Source: Lampris incognitus
Lineage: Eukaryota > Chordata > Actinopteri > Lampriformes > Lampridae
Assembly (NCBI RefSeq): GCF_029633865.1
Contig: NC_079213.1
Coordinates: forward strand, 96,436,498 to 96,500,497
Reading direction: 5' to 3'
Length of the DNA stretch: 64,000 nucleotides
This document shows positions 1 to 10,982 of this stretch, in pieces (position 1 is the stretch's first letter; every line of letters begins with the position of its first letter). The position numbers were made by a program, and so were the translations under genes. The notes under the pieces were generated by a model. The model was given only the letters and a program-made list of their open reading frames with translations. It had not been told where the DNA came from and ran no database searches.

Positions 1-506
1 ACCCGTGAGACTGGGTTGAGAGCAAATAAAAATAAAAATAAAATGCATACATGTACGTCAATTCTCAATAACTGCACAGATAGTTAGCACATTAGCAAAT
101 TAGCTAGCACAACAGACAATTAGCAACACATAACGTTACCTCGTCAGCTGCTTAGTACTGAGAGGGGCTAAATTCTTCACTTCGTCTGGACTCCGTCTGG
201 TCTCCGTCTAGATTATCTTCTTTCCTCAGGTCTTACAGGTAAGTATACAATTAAATCTTCTTGTTATCTTAACTTGTCTTTCTCTTAATTAGCTTTGTCT
301 TGTGTGCTATTTTCTTGTTGTCGCTGTTAGTGCTATTATTTTTGGCGCTTGTTATCGAGGCGCTACATTCTTAAATTGCCGGTAACAATAGAGCCGCGGA
401 GATTAGTTCCGCCCTCCGTACTACAATATACAGGTGAGAAGTAGGAACCAAAATTATAATGCAGAAAACAAAACTAAAAACTTAACTGACACTGTCTGCA
501 GTTACA
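1..506 (-). repeat. 3' LTR of the BEL/Pao element
   Basis: In element orientation this LTR starts TGTAACTGCAGACAGT at position 506 and runs to the window edge. It aligns without gaps to 5195-5700. The outer end may extend beyond the window, but the equal length of the right copy, which borders a candidate primer site, suggests it is complete or nearly so. Confidence 0.9.
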
Positions 507-518
507 CTCCCACCAAAT
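507..518 (-). other. Polypurine tract of the BEL/Pao element
   Basis: Read on the minus strand, the bases next to the LTR start are TTTGGTGGGAG followed by TGTAAC. A purine-rich run at exactly this place is the expected plus-strand primer of reverse transcription. Confidence 0.6.
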
Positions 519-751
519 CATTAGTGATTTCTTAGAACGACAGACTTTGAAAGACGTCATGTTGCATAGAAACATTAACTTAAAAAATATACTGTGAACC
601 ACCTGAACTACTGGTGGAGGGATTGGAGATAAAGACAGCTTTAGAAATGATTATTATACTGTCAACTTAATTCACAATTCTTATCTTTAATTAAGCTGTT
701 AACTACCAGCTTCTACTGTATTTGTATTAGTCTTTAGATATACTAAAGCCT

Positions 752-2077
752 TCAGTCTACAGCTTCCAACAGTGTAACTGTCTTCTGGATAGGCCTCTCC
801 AGGTGAACTGGCTTGGAGATGCGCTTTCCTTTAGAATCCAGAGTTGAGTCACTGATGAGCAACTTGAGTCTCCTGACTCCTCCATCCTTTCCTGGGTACA
901 CTTCGATAACCTTTGCCAGCTTCCACTGGTTTCGTGGCGTAGCATCCTCTTTCAGCAGAACGATGTCGTTGATCCTTGCGCTTCTGCGGTCTTTAGTCCA
1001 CTTCTGCCTTTGCTGGAGGTTTAGGAGATACTCCTTTTTCCACCATGCCCAGAAACTGTTGGCTAAGAGTTGCACTCGGCGCCATCGCTTGCGGAGGTAA
1101 AGATCTTCCTTGGCGAACTTTAGTCTGGCAACAGCTTTCACCAATCTTAACCAGTCGGAGAACTTGTATAGGCAATCTAACAATGACCTTACTTCCTCTG
1201 CCTGGGTGTCATAAACCTGAGCTTTCTTGAGCTCTGGGTCGCCACTTTTAATTTCTCCCACCTTGACTTCTCCACTTGGTAGCTCTTTGTGCCAGAGAAA
1301 ATCTGGGCCTGTGAACCAGTTACAGATTTCTGATTCTGGGACCCTTTCTGCATCTCCGCATGAGATTGTTTCATCCATGAAGGTCTTATAGTCTTAGTTG
1401 TATTTTTCATTTTTCCTCAACTTCCTTTCTAGGCATCGGAGACGGTGGATGGCGCACACCTTGTTATCAGGTAAGTTGGGTCTTTCTTTCTTAAATGGCA
1501 GTGGCATTTCATAGTGTCCATCATCTTTGAGCCTGATGCCTTTTTCCATTGTTGACAGGAATTGAAGCTCTTCTTGAGAAAAGTGGTCATCTTCTGACGC
1601 TCTTTCGACAAAGTCAGATTCCAGCACTTTGATGACATCCACAGGTGAGTATGCCTCCCTGATCTGTGTTCTAAGGACATAGTGCACTTCACTTGTGAGA
1701 TCTGCAGGGCACTGAAGGCATGGCATCACTTGCTTCATGATGACCTGGTGACTTACTCCAATTACATCTCCATAATCGAGACATGGATTGCCATAGCCGA
1801 CTACACTCCAGCCCAAGTCTGTTCTCTGAGCGAAGGGCAGATTGTCCTCCTTACTTGACACCACTTGTCTTGTGAGGAGAGCTTGAGGACAGTTGTAAAC
1901 AATTAGCAAGCCAACATCACATTTTTGCATAGGAGCGATTTCATGCGCAATGTGTTCAAGATGAGGCCAAGCCATTGCAGTCTTTGGTGTAGGAATATGA
2001 TCTCTGTTTGCAGGGATGAACTCTCTAGTGTAGGTCCCTGGCAGAGGAATTATCTTGTCTGAGAAGTATCCTCTCAC
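752..2077 (-). pseudogene. BEL/Pao pol remnant lacking the RT and integrase cores
   Basis: This is the downstream part of the BEL polyprotein, in the same frame as the gag part but separated from it by a TAA at 2078-2080. A second in-frame TAA lies at 1394-1396. The first segment (2077-1394) is the protease-to-RT linker and reads into the first RT residues. After the second stop the frame continues with RT-like sequence. It then jumps to a stretch that normally follows RNase H (WFTGPDFLWHKE), and jumps again from an integrase N-terminal stretch (LYKFSDWLRLVKAVARL) to a DUF5641-like tail (WWKKEYLLNLQQRQKW). Two internal deletions therefore kept the reading frame. The catalytic residues of RT, RNase H and integrase are absent. 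Confidence 0.8.
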
Positions 2078-4444
2078 TTATAAACCAGTCAGTTTCCTGC
2101 ATGACACAAGCGTGATTTTTGCAGCCATTGTGGAGAGCTTTAGCTGAACTGGTGCATTCTTTGTTTGGAGAGCCTTTGCTGTGTCTTCGAGGATAAACGT
2201 TGTGTCACTTTGTGTATCGAGAAGTGCATACACAAGAACTTCGTTGGTGGGCTCACTTGCTGCTGACACCCACACTGGAACAATTGAGGATGTATGAGTG
2301 TCCTTGACATTCTGAACAACTCTCAATGACCTTGCTTCGCTTGATGTGCTTGGTTCACTTGAAGTTGTTGCTTTACTTGATGTTCTCACATCACTTGATG
2401 CTCTTGCCTCACTTGATGTTCTTGCTGGTGTATCATGTAAGCGTTCCACTCTCCTTTCCTGTGACTTGTCAATGTTCCTTGCTCCATCAGGCCTTGTTGC
2501 CATCTTTTCTTCTTTAGTGTGATTATTGTGGAGGCAAGTTGGATGTCTTTTCTCACAAGTATCACAATCATTTTTGTTCTTACATTCATTTGAGCGATGG
2601 CCGTACTTCAGACAGCCGAAGCACAATTTCTTCTCCTGAACAAACTTGACTCGCTCAGTGATTGTCTTATCCATAAATGTACGACATTTGTGTAGACTGT
2701 GACCTGCCTTCTCACAGAAATCACAGGATAAATAGACAACCCTCTCGTCTGAATTGGTTGCCAGCACCTTTGCTCTGGGACTTCTGCTTTTTGAAACCTT
2801 GAACCTTTCGCTCTCGTGTAGTTTTAGAGCGTGGAGGGATGATACTGGATGACAAGCAATCTTGGCTTCATGTGTGAGGAACCTAACGAACTGGCTGAAG
2901 CTTGGGTAGGTGTGACTTTGCTCTCCCTCTTTTATGACTTTCCTATTCCATCTTGAGGTCAGCCAGTCTGGAAGTTCAGTGAGTAATTTATGGTTCTCAT
3001 TACAGTCATTGAGTACTTCAAGCCCTTTCATCTGCAACATGGCAGCCTCACAGCTGGCAAGGAAATCTGTGAATTCTTGAAGTTCTGTGCTGCCCTTGGT
3101 GCTTATCTTGGGCCATGCATCGAGTTTGTCTCTGAATGCTTTAGCAATGAGGAATGGGTTGCCATATCGTTCTTGCAAAACGGCCCATGCTGCATTATAG
3201 GCTGACTCTGTGCCTAGAAGGAAGTAGTTCTCTATGGCCGCCTTGGCAGGTCCACCCACATACTTTCGCAGATAATATAGCTTTTCTTCAGCTGGTATGC
3301 TTTTTCTATCAATGAGTGTCTGATAGGAAGCTTTCCAGTCGTTGAATCTAAGTGGGTCACCATTGAATGTTGTTGGTTCAGGCACAGGAAGTCGATTAGC
3401 ACTCATAGACTCTGCGAATGCTCTACCAAGAGCTGCTGTGCTGTCTTCTTGCTTTGGCTGTATCACAGCCATTGGTTGTGTCACAGCTTTTGGCGAAGGA
3501 TGGTACTGCGATGGGCTTTTATGCTTGACTTCCTTCCTCAGAGAGACACGATCACGGAGCATGTTATATATTTCTTCGTCGGAGCATTCACTCTGCTCAT
3601 ATATTTGGAGTCTAGCCTTGGCAGCATTTAGCTTCTTAATTGTCTCCAGATGCTCTACTTGTCTGCGCTTGGATTCTATCTCTCGTTGTCTTTCTGTATT
3701 ATCAGCTTCTTGTTTAGCTCGTACTTGAGCAGCTTCAGCTTGGAGCCTTCCAAGTTCTTCCATATAACGTTCTTGCTCTCGCAGTACCTCTAAAGTGGCT
3801 TCATTGGCAGCAATGTCAGCAGCAGCATCTTGTCTCTTGGCAGCAGACAGGCTTGAACGTGAAGATGATGTTTTTGAGGTCTTGCTGCGGTGAGTGTTGA
3901 TACTTAATTTTTTTAATTCTTCAGAAGTAAGTGCAGGCGCTATCTCCTTCCTGCCTTGATCATTATCCCCATGACCATCATTCTGTCTTGTGTCCAGATG
4001 ATCCTTTGAAGTCTCAATTATCTTCCTTGCTATTGCTTCACAGGTGTCTACCCTGCGACGTGTGTCATGGTCAGGACTGTCAATATCCCGTAATTCATCA
4101 TAGATGAGGAACACATTTGATGTGCCGCTTACCCTTCTGATGTGCTCTTGCGGCAGTTCGTTTGAGCATTGTTCACTCAGCGCTTGATTGGCGTCTTTGG
4201 AGATAGCCTTCCACTTCTTATAACTCATACTGAAACGGTGTGCAAGTCTTCTTACTTGCTCATCGTGCGGCTGGCCCTTTTCCATTAACATGTGGATTCT
4301 TTTGCCTCTTTGTGGCTCTTGTGAGGAATTAGGCTCATCAGCTCCTTTGCCTTCAGCCGCTAATGGTTGCGTGTCTGTGAAGTGCTGCAAGTTGTCATCT
4401 AAAGGCTTTTTGCTACCCTCACGATAATACTCATTCTCTGACAT
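2078..4444 (-). CDS. BEL/Pao gag and protease part
   Basis: An open frame of 788 codons starts at ATG 4444. The N-terminal half is charged and predicted coiled-coil (Glu/Arg/Gln rich around residues 210-300). Residues about 360-520 look like the DUF1759 gag region of BEL elements. Two Cys/His nucleic-acid-binding knuckles follow: CDFCEKAGHSLHKC, then CFGCLKYGHRSNEC with further cysteines. Near the C-terminus ALLDTQSDTTF is the BEL aspartic-protease active-site region, with DTQ in place of the usual DTG or DSG. The frame ends at TAA 2080-2078, where BEL elements normally read on into pol, so this stop is probably a mutation. Confidence 0.85.
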   Translation of the reverse strand: MSENEYYREGSKKPLDDNLQHFTDTQPLAAEGKGADEPNSSQEPQRGKRIHMLMEKGQPHDEQVRRLAHRFSMSYKKWKAISKDANQALSEQCSNELPQEHIRRVSGTSNVFLIYDELRDIDSPDHDTRRRVDTCEAIARKIIETSKDHLDTRQNDGHGDNDQGRKEIAPALTSEELKKLSINTHRSKTSKTSSSRSSLSAAKRQDAAADIAANEATLEVLREQERYMEELGRLQAEAAQVRAKQEADNTERQREIESKRRQVEHLETIKKLNAAKARLQIYEQSECSDEEIYNMLRDRVSLRKEVKHKSPSQYHPSPKAVTQPMAVIQPKQEDSTAALGRAFAESMSANRLPVPEPTTFNGDPLRFNDWKASYQTLIDRKSIPAEEKLYYLRKYVGGPAKAAIENYFLLGTESAYNAAWAVLQERYGNPFLIAKAFRDKLDAWPKISTKGSTELQEFTDFLASCEAAMLQMKGLEVLNDCNENHKLLTELPDWLTSRWNRKVIKEGEQSHTYPSFSQFVRFLTHEAKIACHPVSSLHALKLHESERFKVSKSRSPRAKVLATNSDERVVYLSCDFCEKAGHSLHKCRTFMDKTITERVKFVQEKKLCFGCLKYGHRSNECKNKNDCDTCEKRHPTCLHNNHTKEEKMATRPDGARNIDKSQERRVERLHDTPARTSSEARASSDVRTSSKATTSSEPSTSSEARSLRVVQNVKDTHTSSIVPVWVSAASEPTNEVLVYALLDTQSDTTFILEDTAKALQTKNAPVQLKLSTMAAKITLVSCRKLTGL

Positions 4445-5194
4445 TTTACTTGACTTATCCTCTTACCTTAGTTTGGTTTAAATTGAGTCTTGTCTTTAAC
4501 TGTAATTTAACCACATTTACAGTTACATGTTATGTTCTAGTTTAGTTGAATAGCTACCCCCCTTTGATATAACTACTATAACTTACAGCAAATAGCACTA
4601 TTTTTGACTTATTTGTTATAGCCTTGTAGTCAAACCTTAGTTGAGCAGTTATTTTATTTTGGTAATTAACTATCTTATCTCGAGGCTAATGACACTCAAT
4701 TGGGTTAATTTTATACCTAATAGACTTATTTCACCTTAAATGACCAATGTAACAACTTAAATTAACCAAAATGTTCACTGAAGTTAACTTGTGCAATTAG
4801 TAAATAGCTGCAATTCACCTTTAAATTTACTATTCTTATATGAACATTCACATAACAACCACACACAAATGCAATATCAATTATTAAATGACTTAAATGA
4901 ACTTCAGTTGAAAAGGTAAGCAAATAAACTTAATTAACTTGGTATAAGAAATGCAAATAAATGTGTTTTAGTCTCTTGGTAGGACTTTAACTTAAGATAA
5001 GAGGAGCACCGATGACAGTCTATGACGGTGAGTGATGGACCTTTCCATGTTGGGTTGACAGCTTGGGCTGTCTTTTGGCGGCGTCTATTGGTCGAATCCG
5101 GACGGTGCAGTAGAGTCTCACTGTAGCTCCACTCAGTAATCACAACGAAGCAAGTCTTGGATAGTAACGGGGTTTATACTTCGGGAACAGGCCA
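4445..5194 (-). other. BEL/Pao 5' leader and candidate primer binding site
   Basis: About 750 bases without a convincing gene lie between the 5' LTR and gag, and they are AT-rich. On the minus strand the bases right after the LTR read TGGCCTGTTCCCGAAG (5194-5179). This begins with TGG like a tRNA primer site, but I cannot name the tRNA. A 69-codon frame at 5143-4934 has no recognisable content. Confidence 0.5.
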
Positions 5195-5700
5195 ACCCGT
5201 GAGACTGGGTTGAGAGCAAATAAAAATAAAAATAAAATGCATACATGTACGTCAATTATCAATAACTGCACAGATAGTTAGCACATTAGCAAATTAGCTA
5301 GCACAACAGACAATTAGCAACACATAACGTTACCTCGTCAGCTGCTTAGTACTGAGAGGGGCTAAATTCTTCACTTCGTCCGGACTCCGTCTGATCTCCG
5401 TCTAGATTATCTTCTTTCCTCAGCTCTTACAGGTAAGTATACAATTAAATCTTCTTGTTATCTTAACTTGTCTTTCTCTTAATTAGCTTTGTCTTGTGTG
5501 CTATTTTCTTGTTGTCGCTGTTAGTGCTATTATTTTTGGCGCTTGTTGTCGAGGCGCTACATTCTTAAATTGCCGGTAACAATAGAGCCGCGGAGATTAG
5601 TTCCGCCCTCCGTACTACAATATACAGGTGAGAAGTAGGAACCAAAATTATAATGCAGAAAACAAAACTAAAAACTTAACTAACACTGTCTGCAGTTACA
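5195..5700 (-). repeat. 5' LTR of the BEL/Pao element
   Basis: It is 506 bp long and the same length as 1-506. The six differences are single-base changes with no indels. It contains the promoter side of the element because the element runs right to left. Confidence 0.9.
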
Positions 5701-6330
5701 CGTCCAGGTTTGAGAAATGTGAAACTCGATTGCTCTCTCCCAGCAGTTCACAACAGATGACACCAGCCATGAGTCTGAACCCGTTCGGCCCCCTTCGTGC
5801 ATCATGACTGTGCTGTCATTGGAGCTCGAGTCCCCTGCTGAGCCCAGGAAACCCAGCCAGACCCAAGCGATGGACCCATCAACACCTGTTTGTTCCAGGT
5901 GCTCTCTGCTCCGACGTCCTCCAATGGATTCCAGCTAGCTGCCCTGCGATCCAGGAGTGAAACGGACCTTCGTCTTCCACCATTGGCATTTGGGCCACCA
6001 TGGAGGACACAGACATTATTGCGGCCTTCTTGGTCTGTGCCCAAAGTCAGTCCTCCACCACCCCCTCCCCTCCATAGTCCATCCCCTACCTGTACCCAGC
6101 TGTCCATGGTCACACATAGCCCTGGACCAGTTGGTTTTCTATTGAAGGAAAACAATGGAATGCAGGGACATTGCCGTTGTGTGGTAGGTCGATGGGCAAC
6201 ACACTCTCTATCCAACCACTTATTCAGGCGTTTCCGTGTATTTGAACAGCCACGCACCGCACAATCTGTCCCTGAACCATTTTTTGATTTTCTAATGTTC
6301 ATTTTTAATGTTTAATGTTGTTGAAGATAT
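5701..6330 (-). other. Unassigned stretch with a THAP-like zinc-finger fragment
   Basis: A minus-strand open frame (6302-5802, 166 codons) begins with a cysteine/histidine pattern: CAVRGCSN, then a W and L spaced helix, CVAH and QRQCPC. This resembles the THAP-type N-terminal finger of some fish DNA transposons. After about residue 60 the frame becomes low-complexity and Gly/Pro-rich and is probably not coding. No terminal repeats are visible. It could be a transposon fragment or a chance frame. Confidence 0.35.
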
Positions 6331-6335
6331 CGCAG

Positions 6336-6475
6336 ATCTAGGCTTGCATGTTCACATCCGGCTACGGATGTTTAGACCGGAAGAACAATGCGCCCACCCC
6401 GGCGCCCTAGGTAAGGGCGGGAAAACTCATCTATAGACCGCTACGCTACCCGGACGCCCAAAGCGTCATTCCTAA
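6336..6475 (-). repeat. tRNA-like SINE head fragment
   Basis: Read on the minus strand the segment starts GGCGTCCGGGTAGCGTAGC and continues as a GC-rich tRNA-like stretch. The first bases closely match the head of the SINE at 56655-57135. Only the head is present; a B box is not clear. Confidence 0.4.
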
Positions 6476-6811
6476 ACATATTTCAATCATTATATGATAA
6501 AAATTGCCCAATGGAATAATTCAAAGGTAAACAGAAATGTAAAGATAGTCCATGGATCGCAAAGGGACTACGCAACCCTTGTCATAATACAGTAAGTCGA
6601 CTAAGGTGGTCAGGGCTTTTGTTACTTTATTTTTGCACAACATAACACCCATGAACAACTTCAATTTGCTTCCGCTCTTTCTCATGCGCTGTATCTTCTT
6701 CTCTACCCCAGCATCCGCCTTCGCCTTCATAAAAAGGTCTATAAAGAGTTCATCAAGCACAGAACCATTGAAGTATAAATAAAATACAAAAAAATACAAA
6801 AACAAGCTTAC
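6476..6811 (+). mobile_element. LINE fragment, left half (split by the Gypsy insertion)
   Basis: Plus-strand translation shows the linker between endonuclease and RT of a jockey-type LINE: a PW-x-KGL-like start, the motif EFIKHRT, then KYKKIQKQ at the break. The sequence resumes at 11224 after the Gypsy element, and the 4-bp duplication TTAC at 6808-6811 and 11224-11227 marks the cut. Frames are broken, so this is a decayed copy. Confidence 0.6.
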
Positions 6812-7052
6812 TGTAGAGCCGAAGGAACGGAGAAGACCGTAGGTTCACACTTTAGCCGTGTAGGCAACTTTCTTTAATCCACGGTAAATCAGAGAGAGAA
6901 CAAAACCACAGCTCGACTGAGCGGAGGTGGCAAGAATAACCAGAAAACTGGCTGGACAACCATAACTTAACCCTGCGTTAACCTGCCAGGGCAACCATGA
7001 CTTAACCCTTAGTTCCTGGGTTGAATTCTGTCCCCAATACGTGTCCACCACA
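6812..7052 (-). repeat. 3' LTR of Gypsy copy 1
   Basis: 241 bp, TG to CA, one mismatch to 10983-11223. The inner border is followed on the minus strand by the purine tract GAATTCTGGGGGGGCTCA (7053-7070), the plus-strand primer. The same core GAATTCTGGGGGGG is found in Gypsy copy 2. Confidence 0.95.
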
Positions 7053-7073
7053 TGAGCCCCCCCAGAATTCGCC

Positions 7074-10000
7074 CTAGTAATCGAAGTCAGGCAGGCGCGG
7101 GGGGACGACAGGCCGTCCGAGGCGGCTCCGGATAACAGGGGCCGGAGTGTCTCTGGGAGGCATTGACGCGGGCCTGTGGAGGTCGGCCTGAGGAGCAGAA
7201 GAGGCAGCTCGGGCCTCCACGGGGGGAGGAGGCGGAGCCGGGGGACGACCGCGACGAGGAGGTTGGGCTAACTCCAACGGCTGCGTCAAGTCCAGGTGTG
7301 CGGGTTTAACTCGGTCCACTGAAACATGCTCGGCCGTGCCCCCAAAATCCACCACCAGGTGCTTAGTTCCCCGTTCCAGGACGCGGAAGGGGCCGTCATA
7401 AGGGGGCTGCAGAGGGGGGCGGTGTGCGTCGTGACGGATGAACACGTAGTCCGCTGACTGCAGACCTGGGGGCACCTGGGACACCGGAGCGCCGTGTTGG
7501 GCGGTAGGGACGGGTGTGAAAGCTCTGACCCCGTCCAGCAAGGAGGCTCGTTGGTCCACAGCTGACCAGGGACGCGTTGCATTGGGCATGAAATCGCCTG
7601 GGACTCGCAGCGGCGTGCCGTACACCAGCTCCGCAGAGGAGGCTTGTAGGTCTTCCTTCGGGGCGGTCCGCAGGCCCAGCATGACCCATGGGAGCTTGTC
7701 GACCCAGTTGCAGTCCTTGAGAGTAGCCCGAAGCGCAGCCTTCATGGACCGGTGGAAGCGCTCACATAGGCCGTTCGCCTGAGGGTGGTAGGCGGTAGTG
7801 CGATGAAGCTTGACACCCAGAGCCTCACCCACAGCATTCCATAGCTCTGAGGTAAACTGTGGCCCGCGGTCAGATGAAAGGTCGGAAGGCATACCGAAAC
7901 GTGAGACCCACGACCCAATAAAAGCCCGGGCCACATCAGCAGACGTCGTGGATGCCAGGGGAACAGCTTCAGGCCAGCGCGTAGTCCTGTCCACCACAGT
8001 GAAAAGGTAGGTGAACCCATGGGAGGGGGGTAGGGGACCAACCAGGTCGACGTGGACATGGTCAAATCGTCTCTCCGGCACTGCGAAGCGTTCCAGGGGC
8101 GCCTTAATGTGGCGGTGTATCTTAGCCCGCTGACAGGCAACACACGAGTCGGCCCACGCTTTCACGTCTCTCTTAAGTCCCTCCCACACAAACTTAGCAG
8201 AGGTCAGGCGCACGGATGGCTTACCGCCTGGATGAGAGAGGCCGTGCACAGCTTCAAATACGGGGCGTCTCCAGCTGTGCGGGACGATGGGCCTGGGCTG
8301 TCCTGTGGAGACGTCACACAGGAGGGTGACACCTGTGTCGCTGAAAGGAACGTCCTGCAGGCGGAGCCCCGTGTCGGAGGCCCGGAGACGGAGGATGCTC
8401 GGGTCCGTGGCCTGGTCAGCAGCCATCTGTGCATAGTCAAGGCCTAGGTGGACCGCTCCAATCACCGCCCTAGAGAGGCAGTCAGCTACCTGGTTAGACT
8501 TACCAGCGAGGTGCTGGATGTCGGTAGTGAATTCCGAAATGAAGGAGAGTTGTCGCTGCTGGCGAGCGGACCATGGCTCGGCCGTCTTGGACATGGCAAA
8601 CGTGAGGGGCTTGTGGTCCACGTACGCAGTAAACTCGCGGCCCTCTAGCAGGAAACGGAAATGCCGGACGGCGAGCCAGAGACCGAGGAGTTCCCTGTCA
8701 AAAGTACTATACTTGCGCTCTCGGGGTGTAAGCTGGCGACTGAAAAAGGCCAAAGGCTGCCAAGCCCCCCCCACCCACTGTTCGTGAACCGCACCAACAG
8801 CATAGTCCGATGCATCCGTGGTTATGGAAATAGGCGCTGTAGGTGAAGGATGCGCTAGCAGGGTAGCCTGGGAGAGCGCAGCTTTAGTCTCGGTGAACGC
8901 ACGGTCCCGCTCTGCTGTCCAGTCGACCGCCTGGTTGGGGGACATGCCTTTCAGCGCCTCGTACAGTGGCCGGATGATAAAGGCGGCTCGGGGAATGAAG
9001 CGGTGGTAGAATGTCACCATCCCGATGAACTCCCTGAGCGCACGAGCTGTTTGGGGGCGCGGAAAGGCCGCCACCGCTTCCACCTTTGAGGGCAGGGGGA
9101 CTGCCCCGTCCCCAGTGATGCGGTGCCCGAGGAAATCAATGGCTGTCAGCCCGAACCGGCACTTCGCCGGGTTGACGATCAGCCCATGCTGGCTGAGGCG
9201 TGTGAAGAGGGCATGAAGATGGGACAGGTGTTCTTCCTCGGAGGCGCTGGCGATGAGTATGTCGTCCAAATAGACGAAGATGAAAGGAAGGCCACGGAGC
9301 ACTGAATCCATCAGCCGCTGAAAGGACTGGGCCGCGTTTTTGAGTCCAAATGGCATTCGTAGGAATTCAAATAGGCCGAATGGGGTAGTCACCGCTGTCT
9401 TGGGGATGTCTGAGGGGTGCACGGGAACTTGATGATAACCACGGACCAGGTCGACTTTTGAGAAGACGCATTTGCCAGACAGGTTTGCAGAAAAGTCCTG
9501 GATATGCGGGACAGGATAGCGGTCGGGCGTGGTGGCGTCATTTAGTCGGCGGTAGTCCCCGCATGGGCGCCAACCTCCATCAGGCTTAGCGACGATGTGG
9601 AGTGGGGACGCCCACGGGCTGTCAGAGCGGCGGATGATCCCCATGCGTTCCAGGTGCTCGAACTCAGACTTGGCAATGGCGAGTTTGGCGGGGTCGAGAC
9701 GCCTGGCTCTGGCGTAGACCGGGGGCCCCTTCGTAGCAATGTGATGCTCCACCCCATGCTTAGCGGTGGGTGCAGAGAAGGTAGGCTGGGTGAGGTCAGG
9801 GAACTCAGCGAGGAGGCGGTTGAACTTGTCTGCCTCTGAGAGAGAGTTGGCTAGACCTGCATAGGCCGCTTCCCTCCGCGTACATGCGAAGGAGGAGAAG
9901 GTTAAGGCATCGACCAGACGGCTGTTCTGAATGTCCACTAGCAAACCGTAAGCGCACAAAAAATCAGCTCCGAGGAGGGGAAGCGTTACATTGGCCATGA

Positions 10001-10295
10001 CGAACTCCCACGTGAAACGTTGTCCACCAAAACACAGTTCTACAGACCGCACGCCGTAGGTGTGGATAGGGCTGCCGTCAGCCGTCGCCAACTGGGGGCC
10101 CCGCTCCCCGCCCATGATGTAGACGTCAGTAGCAGGGAGCACGCTTCTCTGTGCGCCCGTGTCACAAAGAAATCGCCGACCGGAGATGGTGTCGAGGATG
10201 AAGAGTAGCCTGCTCGTATCGCCAACACTCATGGCCACTACTGAGTGTTGGCCCTCTCGTTTCCCGTCGGCCTGTAGTTGCAGGGGGAACGGCAC
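7074..10295 (-). CDS. Gypsy copy 1 pol polyprotein (protease-RT-RNase H-integrase)
   Basis: An intact frame of 1073 codons. The aspartic protease site CDTGAQRS is at residues 44-51. The RT has [13 protein letters not shown] and the catalytic YLDD at 342-345. RNase H has TTDAS with Asp494. The integrase zinc finger uses His684, His688, Cys718 and Cys721, and the catalytic triad is Asp750, Asp809 and Glu845, a D,D35E spacing. The C-terminus is proline-rich. The frame opens 58 bases before gag ends and lies in the -1 frame, so the listed start is only the first Met. The real product should be a Gag-Pol fusion made by frameshifting at 10265-10259. No broken residue was seen. Confidence 0.95.
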   Translation of the reverse strand: MPFPLQLQADGKREGQHSVVAMSVGDTSRLLFILDTISGRRFLCDTGAQRSVLPATDVYIMGGERGPQLATADGSPIHTYGVRSVELCFGGQRFTWEFVMANVTLPLLGADFLCAYGLLVDIQNSRLVDALTFSSFACTRREAAYAGLANSLSEADKFNRLLAEFPDLTQPTFSAPTAKHGVEHHIATKGPPVYARARRLDPAKLAIAKSEFEHLERMGIIRRSDSPWASPLHIVAKPDGGWRPCGDYRRLNDATTPDRYPVPHIQDFSANLSGKCVFSKVDLVRGYHQVPVHPSDIPKTAVTTPFGLFEFLRMPFGLKNAAQSFQRLMDSVLRGLPFIFVYLDDILIASASEEEHLSHLHALFTRLSQHGLIVNPAKCRFGLTAIDFLGHRITGDGAVPLPSKVEAVAAFPRPQTARALREFIGMVTFYHRFIPRAAFIIRPLYEALKGMSPNQAVDWTAERDRAFTETKAALSQATLLAHPSPTAPISITTDASDYAVGAVHEQWVGGAWQPLAFFSRQLTPRERKYSTFDRELLGLWLAVRHFRFLLEGREFTAYVDHKPLTFAMSKTAEPWSARQQRQLSFISEFTTDIQHLAGKSNQVADCLSRAVIGAVHLGLDYAQMAADQATDPSILRLRASDTGLRLQDVPFSDTGVTLLCDVSTGQPRPIVPHSWRRPVFEAVHGLSHPGGKPSVRLTSAKFVWEGLKRDVKAWADSCVACQRAKIHRHIKAPLERFAVPERRFDHVHVDLVGPLPPSHGFTYLFTVVDRTTRWPEAVPLASTTSADVARAFIGSWVSRFGMPSDLSSDRGPQFTSELWNAVGEALGVKLHRTTAYHPQANGLCERFHRSMKAALRATLKDCNWVDKLPWVMLGLRTAPKEDLQASSAELVYGTPLRVPGDFMPNATRPWSAVDQRASLLDGVRAFTPVPTAQHGAPVSQVPPGLQSADYVFIRHDAHRPPLQPPYDGPFRVLERGTKHLVVDFGGTAEHVSVDRVKPAHLDLTQPLELAQPPRRGRPPAPPPPPVEARAASSAPQADLHRPASMPPRDTPAPVIRSRLGRPVVPPRLPDFDY

Positions 10296-10930
10296 CGTTT
10301 AGCTTTCGCACCAAATCGAGCGTGGTACATACAGAGTCCAGAGGGCTTGTAGCGGTCTGATGCTGTGGCGCCACCGTCGGGCCACGCCCGCGATGTCGGC
10401 GGGGGGCCAGTGAAGGTAGGAGCCAGCACCCCGGCATGGGAGGAACGTTGTGTAGCGACGAAGAATCGGTCAGCCTCCTTTGCCAGCTCACGGGGATCAG
10501 TGATGGTGGAGTTAGCGAGCGCAGTCTGGACGTCGGGCGGCATGTTGCGCAGAAACAGCTCCATAAACAGGAAACATGGCTTTTCTTGACCCAGTAGGTT
10601 TAACATCCTGCTCATTAGCTCCGATGGTTTGCCATCTCCCAAGCCCTGAATTGCGAAGAGGCGACGTGCTCTCTCCGTTGCTGACAGTTCAAAAGTTTCA
10701 AGGAGGAGATGTTTAAGTGCGGCGTATTTACCGTCGGCCGGTGGGTTGGTTATGAAACCGCTTATCCTGGAAGCCGTAGCGCACCCCAGCGCTGCCACTA
10801 CGTAGTAGTACCTGGTCTCGTCTGCTGTTATGTCTCTGAGCGCGAACTGTGCCTCAGCCTGCGCGAACCACGTAGCCGCAGAAGACTCCCAAAACTCCGG
10901 CAGTTTAATTGCAACGGCGTTCGTAGCCAT
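10238..10930 (-). CDS. Gypsy copy 1 gag
   Basis: A 230-codon frame. The conserved capsid-like core is recognisable by [20 protein letters not shown] near the N-terminus and by [14 protein letters not shown]. The C-terminus has one compact Cys/His cluster, [14 protein letters not shown], in place of a classic CCHC knuckle. The equivalent protein in copy 2 (53661-52876) has the same layout and a longer N-terminus. The protein should form the particle that packages element RNA. Confidence 0.9.
   Translation of the reverse strand: MATNAVAIKLPEFWESSAATWFAQAEAQFALRDITADETRYYYVVAALGCATASRISGFITNPPADGKYAALKHLLLETFELSATERARRLFAIQGLGDGKPSELMSRMLNLLGQEKPCFLFMELFLRNMPPDVQTALANSTITDPRELAKEADRFFVATQRSSHAGVLAPTFTGPPPTSRAWPDGGATASDRYKPSGLCMYHARFGAKAKRCRSPCNYRPTGNERANTQ
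10259..10265 (-). promoter_or_regulatory. -1 ribosomal frameshift heptamer GGGAAAC (copy 1)
   Basis: On the minus strand the heptamer is in gag phase as G GGA AAC, eight codons before the gag stop. A -1 slip here leads exactly into the pol frame (GKREGQ). Copy 2 has the same heptamer at the same place. Confidence 0.85.
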
Positions 10931-10963
10931 AATGTGTGTGGTTTCAGAAAACGTATCCGAAAA

Positions 10964-10981
10964 CCGACGTCGGGGTCACCA
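10964..10981 (-). other. Primer binding site of Gypsy copy 1
   Basis: One base after the 5' LTR the minus strand reads TGGTGACCCCGACGTCGG. It starts with TGG as expected for pairing with a tRNA CCA end. Copy 2 has nearly the same site. I did not assign the tRNA. Confidence 0.8.
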
Positions 10982-10982
10982 G

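Larger units (their letters stand above)
1..5700 (-). mobile_element. BEL/Pao LTR retrotransposon, internally deleted
   Basis: Two direct repeats of 506 bp (1-506 and 5195-5700) flank a minus-strand gag-protease-pol reading frame. The order of a DUF1759-like gag, CCHC knuckles, a DUF1758-like protease and a DUF5641-like integrase tail is typical of BEL/Pao. The two LTRs differ at six positions, about 98.8% identity, so the insertion is fairly young. Most of reverse transcriptase, RNase H and the integrase core are missing, so the copy cannot move by itself. The left LTR begins at the window edge, so the left target duplication cannot be seen. Confidence 0.9.

Noticed and set aside
4934-5143. 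Small ORF in the BEL leader
   Set aside because: No recognised motif; the leader is non-coding in BEL elements.
7516-8143. Open frames opposite or out of frame to Gypsy pol
   Set aside because: They are shadows of the GC-rich pol gene; no motif was seen.
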